Positions 37,056-48,200 of a DNA stretch of 64,000 nt are shown one piece after another. Origin of the DNA: Cafeteria roenbergensis (Eukaryota; Sar; Bigyra; Bicosoecida; Cafeteriaceae); NCBI GenBank assembly GCA_008330645.1, contig VLTN01000086.1:33568-97567 (forward strand), written 5' to 3'. The notes under the pieces are model-generated. The model had not been told where the DNA came from and made no database searches. It saw only the letters and a program-made list of their open reading frames with translations. The translations under genes were made by a program, and so were the position numbers. Each line of letters opens with the position of its first letter. Within the stretch, counting starts at the first letter, position 1.

Positions 37056-40000
37056 CTGCCGCTACAAACGCGGCAGCACAGGACGCCGCCGCCGCGGCCG
37101 GCCGCTGGGTGCGCCAGAACGTCAGGGCATCGTCACGGAGGCGTCGCGTTTCCATCAGCGGTCCATCAAATGGGCTGTCACGGACCCCTCAACGCTCCAT
37201 CACCACGCTCCTGCCCACGGCGGCGGAGCCAGTGTGCCCGCTGCGTCTCCGAGCCTTTGAACTGGGCAGCAGCGGTCGGGCGCTGGGGCCCGCTCAGCCG
37301 TCGCGCGGCGCTTCCACTGGCTCGGCCTGCGGCGCCGATGCTGCGACCGCCGCTGCAGCAGCCGCCAGCTCGCAGGCCCGCGCAGGAAGTGGCGGTTTCG
37401 CCGCACATCCTGGCGGTTTCGCGGCCATGAGCGGTCTGTCGGCGCATGCGGCGGCGGTTGCGCTGCAGGCGGCAGCCTCAGGCGACGACCCTGCCGCAGC
37501 GGCGGAGGCAGCGACCGCCTATGAGGCGGCTGCGCTCAAGTGCCTGGCAGAGCCACGCGCGGCAGGACCGTTCGCGCATCGCTCGCTCCCGATGAGCGAC
37601 GCTGCGGCTGCGGCTGCAACGACTGCTGCTGCTGCTGCTGGTGGGACCGCTGGCGGCGCCGGCTCGAGCGGCCAGCCGTCTGCCGGGGTCTGGGGCGTGG
37701 TGGATCTTCCCGGCGTGCTGGCGGTTGCCGCGCGAGGCGGCCCCGCTGCCGCCGCGGCAATGGCCGTTCTGGGCGATGTGGCGACGCGACACGACACGCT
37801 GCGTCGCATGATTGACGGCGTAGTTGCGTCGTCCCGCAGGCGGGCGGAACAATATTCTGCCGAAACGACGGCACTGCTTCGTCGAGCGGAGGACGCCGAG
37901 ACCGCTGCGGCAGAGGCCAATCGCGCACGTGAAACCGCATTGGCAGAGCTGCAGGAGGAGCGGGAGCGACTTGAGGCCAGGATGGATGCGGCATCCGCGG
38001 CGGCAGCAGCGGCTGAGCGAACGGTACAACAGACCAAGGCTGCCGCCGGCGCCGAGGCCGCCACGAGGGAAGCGGCGGAGAAACGTTGCGCCGACGCCGA
38101 GGCAGCGCGCGAGGCCGCAGCAGCTGCCGCCTCCGAGGCGCGAGCCGACGCCTCGTCCTGGCGACGACAAGCGGCGGACAAGCGACGCGAGCTCAAGGCC
38201 GTGACATCCGAGCGCGACGCCGCGCTGGCGGAGGCGGCCTCAGCGCGGAAGGCGGAGGGGGCGGCGCTGCGGCGGGCAGAGGCCGCCGAGGCTTTGGCGG
38301 TCGAGGCGGAGGCAGCGGCGGCCGCGGCGGAAACAGCGGCTGCCGCCAAGGTTGCAGCTGCAGAGGCAGCTGCGGCATCGGCGAAACAAGCTGCCGAAGC
38401 CAGCAGTGACGCGTTGCGCAAGTTGCAAGAGGAATCGTCCGTTGCAGAGGAGGAGCAACGCCGCGTCGCTCAGTCCAAGGCGCTGGCTGCGGAGGATGCA
38501 GAGGCCAGAGCAACGCGGCGCGAGGAGGAGGCGGCGAAACGTGAGGCCGAAGCCGAGGCTCTCCAGCAGGAGTGCGAGGCGACAACCCTCGAAGCCGAGG
38601 AACGCGCGGACGCGGCAGAGACGGCTCTGCAGGCAGCCAAGGAGGCGGCCGCGGAGGCGGCAGCCGAGGCCGAGGAGGCGCGGCTGCATGCACAGGATGC
38701 GGAGAAACGGGCTGCGGATGCGGAGTTTGGCCGCCAAAGCGCCCAGGCCGAGCTGGAGAGCGCGCGTCTGGAAGCAGAGCTTGCGATCGACGAAGCGCGA
38801 CGCGTCTCGGAGCAGTTGGCGCGGTACAACGCGGCCGCTCGAATTCAAGCGGAGGCGAGGCGCCTGACGGCCAAACGAATCGCCGAACGCGCGGCAGAGG
38901 CCGCCGACGCGGAGGACGAGGCCAGGGCTGCGACAGCAGCTGCACAGGCCGCTGCCGCGACGGCTCGCGAGGCGGCGGCTGCCGCCGAGGCCACCCGGGC
39001 CGCCACGGACGCGCGGCGTGAGGCCCTTTGCTCGGCGGAGGAGGCGGCGGCCGCGGCCACCAGAGCCGTGCAGGCGCGCGAAAGCCGCCTTGACCAACGC
39101 GAAACCGCGCTGGCTGCGCGGGAGGCTGCCATTGCGACGCGTGAGGCGGCTGCGGAGGCCGCGGAGGCCGCGGCTCAGCGGGCCGGGGCGCGGGCGGAGG
39201 CCGAGATGCGTGCCGCAGCTGAGGCGCGCGCGGCCGTCGAGCTCGCCAGGTCGGCGGTTTCGGCGCGAGAGCGATCGATGAGCGACGTCGAGGCGCGGCA
39301 GCGCGAGAGCCGGTCGGCGGTTTCGCTCGCTGCCGTTGCTGTGTCAATCGAGGAGGCAGCGTTGCGGCAACAGGCGTCCAGGGTCGCTCCGGCGTTGCGA
39401 TACGCGGACGACGCGACTCGAGACGCGGAGGCGGAGGTTGAGCGACTCGCGGCCTGGGAGGCGGAGCTCGCAGCGCGAGAGGCGGCAGTTCGACGCCGCG
39501 AAACCGTGATGCCGCCCCGCCACCCCTACGCGACCGCAGCTGCGGGGCAACCCTCTCGGGCGGACTCCCACACCGCTGCTGCCACGACGGCTGCTGCTGA
39601 TGATGATGATGATGATGCCGGCGCTATCGCTGGCGTTGGCCCTGCAAAGGCTTCGGCGCCCGGCCTGGCGGCCAGCTACATGCACGCTTCGCATGTCCCA
39701 GAGGGGGGAGCCGTCGCGGTTTCGCGAGTGGCTACCCCCTCGGCGGTTTCGTCGTCCGCGGTTCAGGCGCTGCCGCCGCCGACGCCCGCCTCGGCAATGC
39801 AGCCCGGACCGTCGAGCCGTCGAGCGAACCCAGGGCAGGGTTCGGCCAGTTCATCAGCCGCCGGCTCTGCCGTGGTCAAAGTGTCGAGTGACTCCGCCTT
39901 GGCTGCAGCTCTGCTTTCGTCCTGGGCAGGGCAAGGCAGAGCTGGGGCGCTGCCGCACGCTTCGAAACCCGGTGGGCGAGCACCAGCATCAAGACCTCGT

Positions 40001-42622
40001 CACAACTCCGTCACAAAGCCATCGTCCTCGTCCTCGTCCCTGCGTCACATCGCTGGCTCGCTGTCCCCAGTGTCGCGCTCGGTGTCGCCGAGCCTTGGCC
40101 GACAGCACCGCGGCCGCGACCGTGGCCGCGACGACAGCAGCAGCGGCGGGCATGACCGTGACAGCGCCCGTGACAGCGCCCGTGACAGCGCCCGTGACAG
40201 CGGCAGCGACCGAGACATGCACCGCGGCCGGGAGCGCGATGGGAGGCGTTCTCGGGGGCGGGACCATCACTCAGCAGCCAGCCTCGCAAGCGATCTTGGC
40301 CGAGACCTGCGCTTCGGCAGGGCCCCGCCGGCGAAACATTTGGCCGGACCGGCTCCCCCGGCCGTGCCCTCTCGGCTCGCCGTACTGGTTGACCCGCCGA
40401 TGACGCCGCCCAATCGACACGGCCGTCTCTCCGGCAGAGCTCCTCGAAGCGGCTCTGCCGTCGCGTCACAGAGCCCAGCCCAATTCACTGCAGGCAGGAG
40501 TCGCTCAAGAAGGAGTCGCCCACGAAGGAGCGTTTCGCGGTCCCGGTCTGCATCTCGGGGCCCCCGGGGCCACCGCTCCAGGTCTGTGTCGCACTCGTCA
40601 GCAGGTTGGCGACAGCGCTCGCAGGGCTCTCACAACCGACGCGCCGGCTCTAGGCACGCCCCCACCTCGTCCGAACCACCTCCACCACCAGCTGCTGCCG
40701 CCGCTGCCACTGTTGATACTGATGCTGATGCTGATGCTGATGCAGCCATGCCCGGCAGCCAAGGGCAGTTGCAAACCCCTGGCAGAGCCACGGAACAGTC
40801 CCTGGACGGGGCAGAGCCCCAAGCGCAGGGCCATCCAGCCGGCAGCCCGGCCCCAAGGCGAAACCGCTCCGCAAGGGGTCGCTCAGGGTACGCGCCCGGC
40901 AGAGCCGCTCCCAGCGGAAGGGGGGCAGGGACGCGGGGCGCGGCCGCGCCTGGGGCTCTGCGCACTGGGAAGAAAGACTCGGCGCGCGGAAGCGGGGAAG
41001 TGACTTCAGGCAACAGCCGCTCTGTCGCTGCTGGCAGAGCCTCCAGTGGCGCTGCCGGGGATGCTGACGCTGCTGACGCTAGTGGCGGTGCTGCTCCAGC
41101 AGGGGGCGGCAGCGGGTACTTCGAGCTGCTCCGCCGGGCTCGGGAGCGCGGCACGCGTGAGGCCGCCGTCGCTGCGGCATCACGAGCAAGTCGAGGCCGT
41201 GTCATGGGCAAGTCAGGTGCCAGTCCCAGACCTCGGCCCAGGGCAGAGGTTGGCCAGGCCGAGGGCAGCGGCAGTGACGATGGCGGTGCTGGTGGTGGTG
41301 CTGGTGGCGGTGGTCTTGGTGGTGGCCATGGTGAACGCGCTGGTGCATCTGACGACAAGCCCACGTCACGGGATGGTCAGGCAAGCAGCAACGGTGCATC
41401 TGCCGCGGGTCGCCCGCTCGAGCGCCGTCATCAGCCGAGTGGCGGCGTCGACCGCCATTCCCGCCAGCAGCGGCGCCCGGGTACAGACCCGCGTGGTGCC
41501 GTCGACGGCACCGTGCGTGCCGCGGCTCCTGATTCTGCGCCGACTGGTTCGGGCGGCGCAGAGGCCGCGCAGTCGCCTTCAACCGAACCTGGTCCCCATC
41601 CCATCATGCGCCAGTCAGCTCCGCGTCAGCTGTCTTCCCTGGAGCAGCTGGCACTGGCGTCTCCAGGCGGCGTTCGTCGATCGTCGCCCCCCCAGCGCCC
41701 CCGGCGCGTCGCTCAGCACGGCACGACGCCCCCTCTGCCTCCGCCGCCGCACTCCCGCCCGGCGGCCTCGGCCACGGCCCCTGCTCCGGCGCCGGTGGTG
41801 TCGGCCAGTGCTGGAGCCGATGCTGCTGGGGCGGCGGCTACTACTGCCGCGGCGGTTGCTGAGTGGGCCGATCCTTCTCGGCACGAGCAGGCGTTGGGCG
41901 CGACGAGGCAGGATCGGGCTCTGCCGGCTCTGCCGGCCGGGCCCGCCGCTGACTCGGGCGGACTGCCCAGCCATGCAGCGGCTGTGGCGAAGCCGCGCGA
42001 CCATGGAACGGAACCGCTTGCGGCAGAGCCCTCCACAATCGAGCCTGCTTTCCGAGCGCCCCGGGCGGGGCGTTCGTCAAGCCCAACCGGTCTGTCGTCG
42101 GCCGGCGGGCTGGGGAGCGCGGGGTCGCCTGACAGCGGGTCCGGCGACGCTGGCGCTGCGCTGTTGGCGGCAGCCGCAGCCGCCATAGCCGAGGCCGCGG
42201 CTGTGACGGGAGGTGACGTGCGACACCGCGTCGCCGGCGCTGACGCCCCCGATGAGCAGGAGGAGGAGGAGGAGGGCGAGGACGAGGGCGAGGACGAGCC
42301 GCACAGCCTCGTCCACGGCGGTGCTGCGGGCGCGACGGAGGCTGAGGGGGTGACTACTGGGCCCGCTCTGCTGTTCAGCGGTCCTCACCCCGCCCGCGCA
42401 TTCGGCATCGGGACTGGCCCCGCCACCGACAAGCCCGACAGCGCCGCCCACGCCGGTGAGAGTGAGCGGGGCAGCGGCCACCACCGAGGGGGCGGCGCCA
42501 GAGGACGCGCGGAGTTCGACCTGGCCTCGCCCATGCAGTTGCCCCCGACCCCCCGAATGACAAGCCCCACGGCCTGGTTCGCCGCCCCCAAGAGCCGCGC
42601 CGGCGCGGCCCCTCGGGAGTGA
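32999..42622 (+). CDS. Giant kinesin with internal motor, loop-12 insertion and RS-rich tail
   Basis: 3207 residues from a clear ATG. A disordered 240-residue leader precedes the motor (about 244-970): VAVFLRIRPLL, P-loop GQTGSGKT (327-334), switch I NSASSRSH (525-532), switch II NLVDLAGSE (613-621), and RSSKLTRIL in place of RDSKLT. All nucleotide-binding motifs are intact, so it should be an active microtubule ATPase. Between helix alpha-4 (INKSLSSLTLVLSRLA) and EHIPFRSSKLT lie about 270 extra low-complexity residues with Asp tracts, at the microtubule-facing loop 12. Coiled coil follows at about 987-1075 and 1610-2170 (likely dimerisation), then an Arg/Asp- and RS-dipeptide-rich region (about 2361-2425 and 2499-2554) and a disordered tail. 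I cannot assign a kinesin class. The PHPT1-like gene follows closely on the same strand. Confidence 0.92.
35276..35305 (+). repeat. GAC/GAT run encoding ten Asp
   Basis: Ten codon-aligned Asp triplets in the loop-12 insertion of the kinesin. A second acidic tract lies about 160 bases upstream. Confidence 0.9.
40157..40204 (+). repeat. 12-bp CGTGACAGCGCC tandem repeat
   Basis: Three perfect and one imperfect copy, encoding the (ARDS)n part of the Arg/Ser/Asp-rich region of the kinesin tail. Confidence 0.9.
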
Positions 42623-42811
42623 CAGGTGGGCGAACGTTGCACAATGGCAAAGCAGCGACACCCGCTGCTAGGCTTGCTTTGGGCGTGTCCGAGAGTCTCG
42701 CCCCGCACCAGTGGCAGCGATTGTTTGCCGGTCGGCAATATTGTGTTTTGTTGGCTCCGAGGCGCTGAGGCCTGCACTCGCACGCACACACTCGCGCTGC
42801 TTGACAGGCGG

Positions 42812-43523
42812 ATGCAAGCCAGCTGGCAGTCTGAAGCAAGGGACACAGAGGCGTCCTCGCTCGCGGCTTCGGCTGCCCTGTCCGGCACGGGCGCTGCAAT
42901 GGGCGCATCTGCGTCGTCGGCGGCGCCGGCGCCTGCTAGCGCGGCCCCGTCTGCCGCTGCGCCGGCCAGCGCGCTCAGCAGGGTCCCAGATGTGGACCTC
43001 GACGCGGACGGGACGTTCAAGTACGTGATGCTGACGCTTTCGGACCCAGCGACGGGCGAGAGCAAGTCGCTTGTTCGCGGGTGAGTGTTTTGCTGCAGCA
43101 TTCGGCGCGGGAGCTGCCCTTAACCGGGGCGAAACCAGACTTGCCGGAGGGCCTGATGTTTGCCCCGAGGCAAGGTGTCTCGCCCTCTTGCGGCGAGGCG
43201 CTCGCAGCTCGACACCAATTGGCCCAAGCCGCGTTCGACCTGGCCCCAACTCTGGCCGCAGCTACAAGTTTGCCGAGTATCACGTTGACGTGGCGGACCA
43301 CACGCGGGCGGAGCTCGACGAGGACAAGGCCACTGCGGGCCTGAAGCTTTCCGTATCAGGGGGCGGCCGCATCCGGCGAGAGGCCGCGTCGAAGCGGCTC
43401 GTGGTGTACGGGTACTCCATGCAGTTCGGGCGGGCGGACCACGACGCGGCTGCGAAGCTCATCCGGAAGGCGATTCCGGACTACGCGCCCGACGCAATCA
43501 CCTGGAATAATGAGGGGTACTGA
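42812..43523 (+). CDS. PHPT1: PHPT1-like protein histidine phosphatase (Janus/Ocnus family), two exons
   Basis: Exons 42812-43080 and 43262-43523, joined across a GTGAGT...CAG intron, give about 176 residues. Exon 1 ends with VPDVDLDADGTFKYVMLTL and ...SLVRG; exon 2 begins YKFAEYHVDV and contains GGGRIRRE, VYGYSMQFG and the terminal WNNEGY. These follow the animal PHPT1 order (IPDVDIDSDG, YKWAEYHAD, GGGRISH, VYGYS, terminal DGY); the His in EYH is the family's catalytic histidine. The expected activity is removal of phosphate from phosphohistidine in proteins, in the cytosol. An Ala/Ser-rich leader of about 57 residues precedes the domain; the ATG at 42899 would shorten it to 28. Starts further upstream (ATG 42644) leave almost no promoter. 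The gene sits 189 bases after the kinesin stop on the same strand. Confidence 0.93.
43081..43261 (+). other. Spliceosomal intron (phase 2) of PHPT1-like gene
   Basis: 181 bases with donor CGG|GTGAGT and acceptor TGGCCGCAG|CTAC. Removing it restores the conserved RG-YK junction of the family exactly; reading through it gives an immediate stop. CCTTAAC at about 43118 is a possible branch site. Confidence 0.93.
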
Positions 43524-43783
43524 TAGAGCCGTCCCGTGTGTGCCGTGCTCACGGTTCAAGGGAGGGTGGAAGCAGCAGCTGCGTGCGCAGCCGCGGCCAA
43601 ATCGGCTTTCGAGCCGGCGCGCGCGTGGTGACGCCAGGGCTGGGGGAGGCAGGCCAGCGGCGAGGACGAGCACAAATAGGCCCCGAACGCCAGCACAACA
43701 TGCCCCACGAGCACACGCAATCGAGCGCATCCTGACCACGCCTTTCAAGGTGTCCTCCCACGCAGAGTCGGCGCGGCAGGCTG

Positions 43784-44329
43784 CTACGGTTGCGATCCGG
43801 CTTGCAGCTGCAACACGAAAACCGCCAGCCCGCCGGCGGCGGAGGCGACAGCGGCGGCCCCCAGCTCCGCGGCCAGCCCGCATGCCGTGCCCGTCCGCAA
43901 GTTGTGCCGCAGGAGCAGCGCGTACGAGCAGGCCGCCAGCGCGGCCAGCAGCACCAGCGACGAGGTTGCGCTTGCCAGTTGCCCCGGCGAGGCCAGCTCC
44001 GTGACCGGCGCGAAGCGCGCGCCCCCCTCGAGCAGCGGCATCGAAGCCTGCCTGCCGGTTCGGTGGAAGGGCGCTGCGCCTGTCTGTGCCGGTGTCAAGG
44101 GCGGCGGGGGAGTGGCGACTGGCCCAGCCTCGCTCGCCGCTCTGCAGTCCTGTGCGGCCGACTCCGGCCGGCCGACGCGGAACAGCGGCCAGTTCACCAC
44201 AGCCGGCCCGCCGAACTCAAGCAGGACCTCGCGCCGCAGACTCCAGCGATGATGGGTGGCACCGAGCCCTCCCTGCCGATCGGGTTCTCGGTCCCGAGCC
44301 TGCCCGCCCCAGGTGTGAGGCTGCTCCAT
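43784..44329 (-). CDS. Possible small two-TM membrane protein
   Basis: 181 residues from the ATG at 44329; the frame continues upstream to 44806 without a better start. The N-terminal half has an aliphatic/aromatic segment (EVLLEFGGPAVVNWPLFRVG) and a Pro-rich linker. The C-terminal 70 residues hold two hydrophobic helices (SSLVLLAALAACSYALLL; LGAAAVASAAGGLAVFVLQL) joined by a short basic loop (RHNLRTG), ending AGSQP. I do not recognise the family. A donor-like CCAAG|GTGAGC at 44655 and an acceptor-like CCCGCGCAG just before the ATG suggest a spliced leader or an upstream exon. It converges on PHPT1 and lies downstream of the FHA kinesin on the same strand. Confidence 0.42.
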   Translation of the reverse strand: MEQPHTWGGQARDREPDRQGGLGATHHRWSLRREVLLEFGGPAVVNWPLFRVGRPESAAQDCRAASEAGPVATPPPPLTPAQTGAAPFHRTGRQASMPLLEGGARFAPVTELASPGQLASATSSLVLLAALAACSYALLLRHNLRTGTACGLAAELGAAAVASAAGGLAVFVLQLQAGSQP

Positions 44330-45275
44330 CGCTGCGCGGGAACTGAAGCTCGTAAAACAGCTGCTCTCACATGGCCGCAAGCGCGCCTCCAGCTCCCATC
44401 GCGGCCCGAATCTCGCAGCCCCGGCACGATTGCGCGGCCTACAACGACGTGCCTGCCACTGTTTGCTCGCCGGGCCGCCCCGCAGGTGGCCGCTTGGACC
44501 GTTCAAGTCGATGACGCGGCCGCCGACAGCTTGTTGCGGGAAGTCGGCGCCAGGCGGCCGAGTCAGCCCTTCCTCGTGGCGGCGGTCCACCCTGCCGCCG
44601 TCTGCATTGCCGAGGTCCGCGAGCTGTCGAAGGCCGGGCTCGGGTGGGCGCTCACCTTGGCCCCCAGGGCTTTTTTGCACTCGTGAGGATGTGGCGTCAG
44701 AGACTTGCACTTGCACTGGCGCTGCTTTCAACCAGTCGCTCGTTGCTTCAAGTCGGCTTGCAAGTCGCACATCAACTGCAGCTTGCCTTGCAGGTTTGGC
44801 CAGCAACGCCGGCCTTTGCTCCCCGCTCCTCCGCTCGTGTTGCCCGCAGTGGCAAGCCCTCGCATGGCTCTTTCATGAAGGACGAGCCGCTCTGGCCCTC
44901 GGCCGCCGGGCACTCGCGCGCCGAGTGGCAACACTCTGGAACGCCAATCCAGTCGGCCGCGGACGAGGGCCAGAGCACCACAGGTTCCACCGCGAGCGCG
45001 TGAGCTGCCCCCCACACCTCCCTTGGCGCTCGGTACGTGGTACATCGCTGATTCGTTTTCTGTGGCCCCTCTTCTGTCATGCATTTTTGCTGCGCCTCGT
45101 GGCAGCTGCTCGAGAGGCGTGTTGTTTCGCTCCGCCGTTTGGTTGTCGCTTCGCTTGCGTCCTGGTGCCCCGCGCTCAAAGCCGTGAATCACTGCCTGAG
45201 CCAGTGCATGAAAACTGCGCCCCGGGCCGGCTGGGCGCGCGTTGCGCTCACACACAAGCACTCGGGGTGAAACCA
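44330..45275. other. Intergenic region, possible upstream exon of the two-TM gene
   Basis: Between the two-TM gene and the end of the FHA kinesin. Several frames are open on both strands, but none shows a domain, a convincing start or the Ala-rich bias of real genes here. It probably contains the kinesin 3' UTR and the small gene's promoter and leader. Confidence 0.4.
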
Positions 45276-48200
45276 TCACGCCTCCCCGCTTGCAGGCCCA
45301 AGCACCTGTTCAATCAGGTCATCGGCGTGGACTGTTGCAAGCAGCCGAGCGGTCCACTCGTCGTGGTCCTCGCCGCCGGCGTCGCTGTCGGCCAACGCCG
45401 GGCGCCGCCCTCGCTGGGGCGGCGAAACAGCCAGAGTGGCGCGCGCCTCGGCAGACATCCGAGCTGCACTCTCCAGCTTGAGGAGCTCCAGCAGTCGCGA
45501 GTTTTCCGCAAGCAATGCCGACACGCCAGCCTTGAGCCGCCCCGCCTCGGCAGCACTGCTGCTGCTGCTCGCGCTGCTCGCAAGCACACGCCCGCTCCCC
45601 CAGCCCGAGGCCGCTGCGCGGCCCACCTGCAGCTCCCCGCCGCCCCCAGCCCACGCATCCGGTCTTGCTCCTCGACCTTCGCCCGCGTCGCCATGCATCG
45701 CGCCCTGAAGCATGCCGGGTCGTGCGCCGCGCTGGCTATCGCCAAACTCGTCGAACTCGTCCTCGTCAGGCTCGCGCAGTGCCGCATCGTCGGGAGCCAC
45801 CGTGAGCCCCACGCCGGACGCAGCACTTCTGCCACTGCCAGCACCGCGTTGGAAAGCGACGCCAAAGTCAGCCGAATCCGCAACGCCGCTGCCCGGCCCA
45901 CCCATGCCAGGCTGCTGACCGGCGAGCGCTGCGTCCCCACGCATCAGCGCTGCGAGTGCGGCTGCCGCCCCCTGAGACAGCGACCTGCCCTCCCCGCTGC
46001 GAACAGCATGGGCAACCGCATCGCCTGCCGTGCCCGCAGCGCGCCCCGCCAAGCCAGGCGGCGAAACGCGCTCCAGAGCGCCGTCTCGGCGCGCCGCCGC
46101 AGCAGCAACTGAATCCTCATCAGTCGGAGACACCCCGCCAGACAGCCAAGCTCCCGCCGACGCGGAGGCGCCCCCTGCTGCAGCCGCCGCTGGCGCCTCC
46201 GCCCCGCCTCGACCTTGGCACTCCGGCTCCTGCCAGCCCAGCTGCTGGTGCTGCTGCTGGTGCTGCTGCTGGTGCTGCTGCTGGTGCTGCTGCCGGTGCT
46301 GCTGCCGGTGCTGCTGCTGCTGCTGCCGGGAGCCACCACCCTCAGTCGTGCCTGTGCCATGCAACACCAAGGCCGACTCGACCCCGGGTGATCGAGCCAA
46401 GGGCGGGCTCGCAGCCACGGGCGGGGGACCGTCCCCGTCAGCCTCGCCCTCTAGCCCCGCGCTCTCATGCTCAGCGCCGGAGCCGTCGCCGAGCGCCTCC
46501 AGAACGGTGGGGTCTGGCAGAGCGATCCGGAACCCCGCCTCTGCCAACAGCGCCAGCACGCGGCGCGAAACCACAGGCGAAACCGCCGGAACCGCATCCG
46601 CAACACCGCCCGCCGGGCCGCTGCGTGCCCCGAAACCGCCGTGCCTGCCGTGCCTGAGAGCAAAGGGCGCGGCTCCCCCCGACGCGGCCCCAGCATCTGC
46701 TGCCGCCTGCCTGAGAGACTCCACCAGTGACCCCAGCAGCGACTCCGCCGTGGCTGCCGCGGACGCCGTTCCGGTGCCGACCGTGACCGCCTCAGCCTGC
46801 GCCTGCGCCGCTGCCGCCGCTGCCGCCGCTGCCGCCGCAGCAACGCAACCGCCGCCTCCGGACCCGCCTGCGTCTGAGGCAGCCTGAGCGCGAATCCACC
46901 CCGGCAGAGCCAGTCCGAACCGATCCCCGGCCCAGTCCGCCGCAATCCTTCCGGCAAGGCCATCTCCGCACCAGTTCACACACCGGAAGGTTCGCGTCGC
47001 GGCCGTTTGCAGCAGCGAATCGCGACGTCGCTCTGCCGCCGAGAGAGCCGTTGAACGGCCCAGTCCCGCCGCGCGCGACGACGATGCCGATCCAGGCAGG
47101 GCCATCGGGTCGCTCGACGCGGCTCTGTCGACCCACTCTCTGGGCTCTGCCGCTGCCGAAACCGCCCGGGGATCAAAGGCCACGGCGACCCGCACCTCCA
47201 GCCCGCCGCCGCCGAGCAGCGCGGCGAAGAGCGACCCGTCAGAGGGCCCGAGGGGGCCCGCGTGTTCGCCCGAGGCCCCGGCAGAGCCAGCCCCACCAGG
47301 CCCACGGTCGTCGCACACTGCAGCACCAGGCGCGGCACCGCCTGCCGCCGGTGCATCGCGGCCGCTGCGTGCCCTGAGGGGCGACGTCACCCCGAGAGAG
47401 AGCTCTGCCTCAGCGTAGAGCGCCTGCCCCAGCAGAGCCAGCACTCGACTGAGGGAGGCGCAAGAACGGGCGGCGCGCTCCAGCGCTGACTGCATTGCAG
47501 CGGTGTGGCCGGCCCTGGTTGGACTGCTCGCCGGGACGAGGGCGCGAGGCGGGGACGCCGCCCCTTCCGTGGGCTGCCCGCTGCCGCTGCCGCTGCCACT
47601 GCCACTGCCGCTGCCGCTGCCGCTGCCGCTGCCGCTGCCGATGCCGCTGCCGATGCCGCTGCCGATGCCTGCCTCTGCTGCCACGACCCCGCGCGGCGAC
47701 GGCGCAACGGACTGCTCCTCCGGTGACTCGCTCGAGACGCTTTCCCGACGGGACGGTGACGCAGAGATGACTGTCCCAACGGCCACGCGACCCTGCGAAA
47801 CGCCGCCAGTGCCATCAGTGCCAGCACCGGCAGCGCCGGCAAAGTTTCTGGCCGGTGACACCGCGAACTGGCCGCGGCGCCTCACGCCCACAACGCCGCC
47901 AGGACCACCGCTCTGCCGACTAGACGTCGGCGCCGGAGCCAGCAGCACCTCCGCCCCGCCAGCGGCAGCGCCTGTGCCAGCGGCGGCGGCGGCGCCAGCG
48001 CCTGCGCTAGGCAGCCCTCCAGCCAGCGGCTCCCCGTTGAGAGCGACCACATGCCCACGCCGCCCACCCGGCAACGGGGATGACTGCAGCGCCGCCTCCG
48101 TAAGCAGAGCCGTGAGAGACTTGGCAGCATGCGAAACCGCGCCCACTTCGAAGTCGCTCTCCCCAGAGTCTCCGGAAGTGCGTGCCGTTGCGCCGCCACC

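Noticed and set aside
42644-42811. PHPT1 translation from the ATG at 42644
   Set aside because: It would leave 21 bases after the kinesin stop for promoter and 5' UTR, and adds a Cys-rich leader unlike the family; the ATG at 42812 is preferred.
44430-46112. Plus-strand 560-codon frame overlapping the end of the FHA kinesin
   Set aside because: The second half is antisense to the kinesin and the first half lacks domain pattern or a consistent composition.
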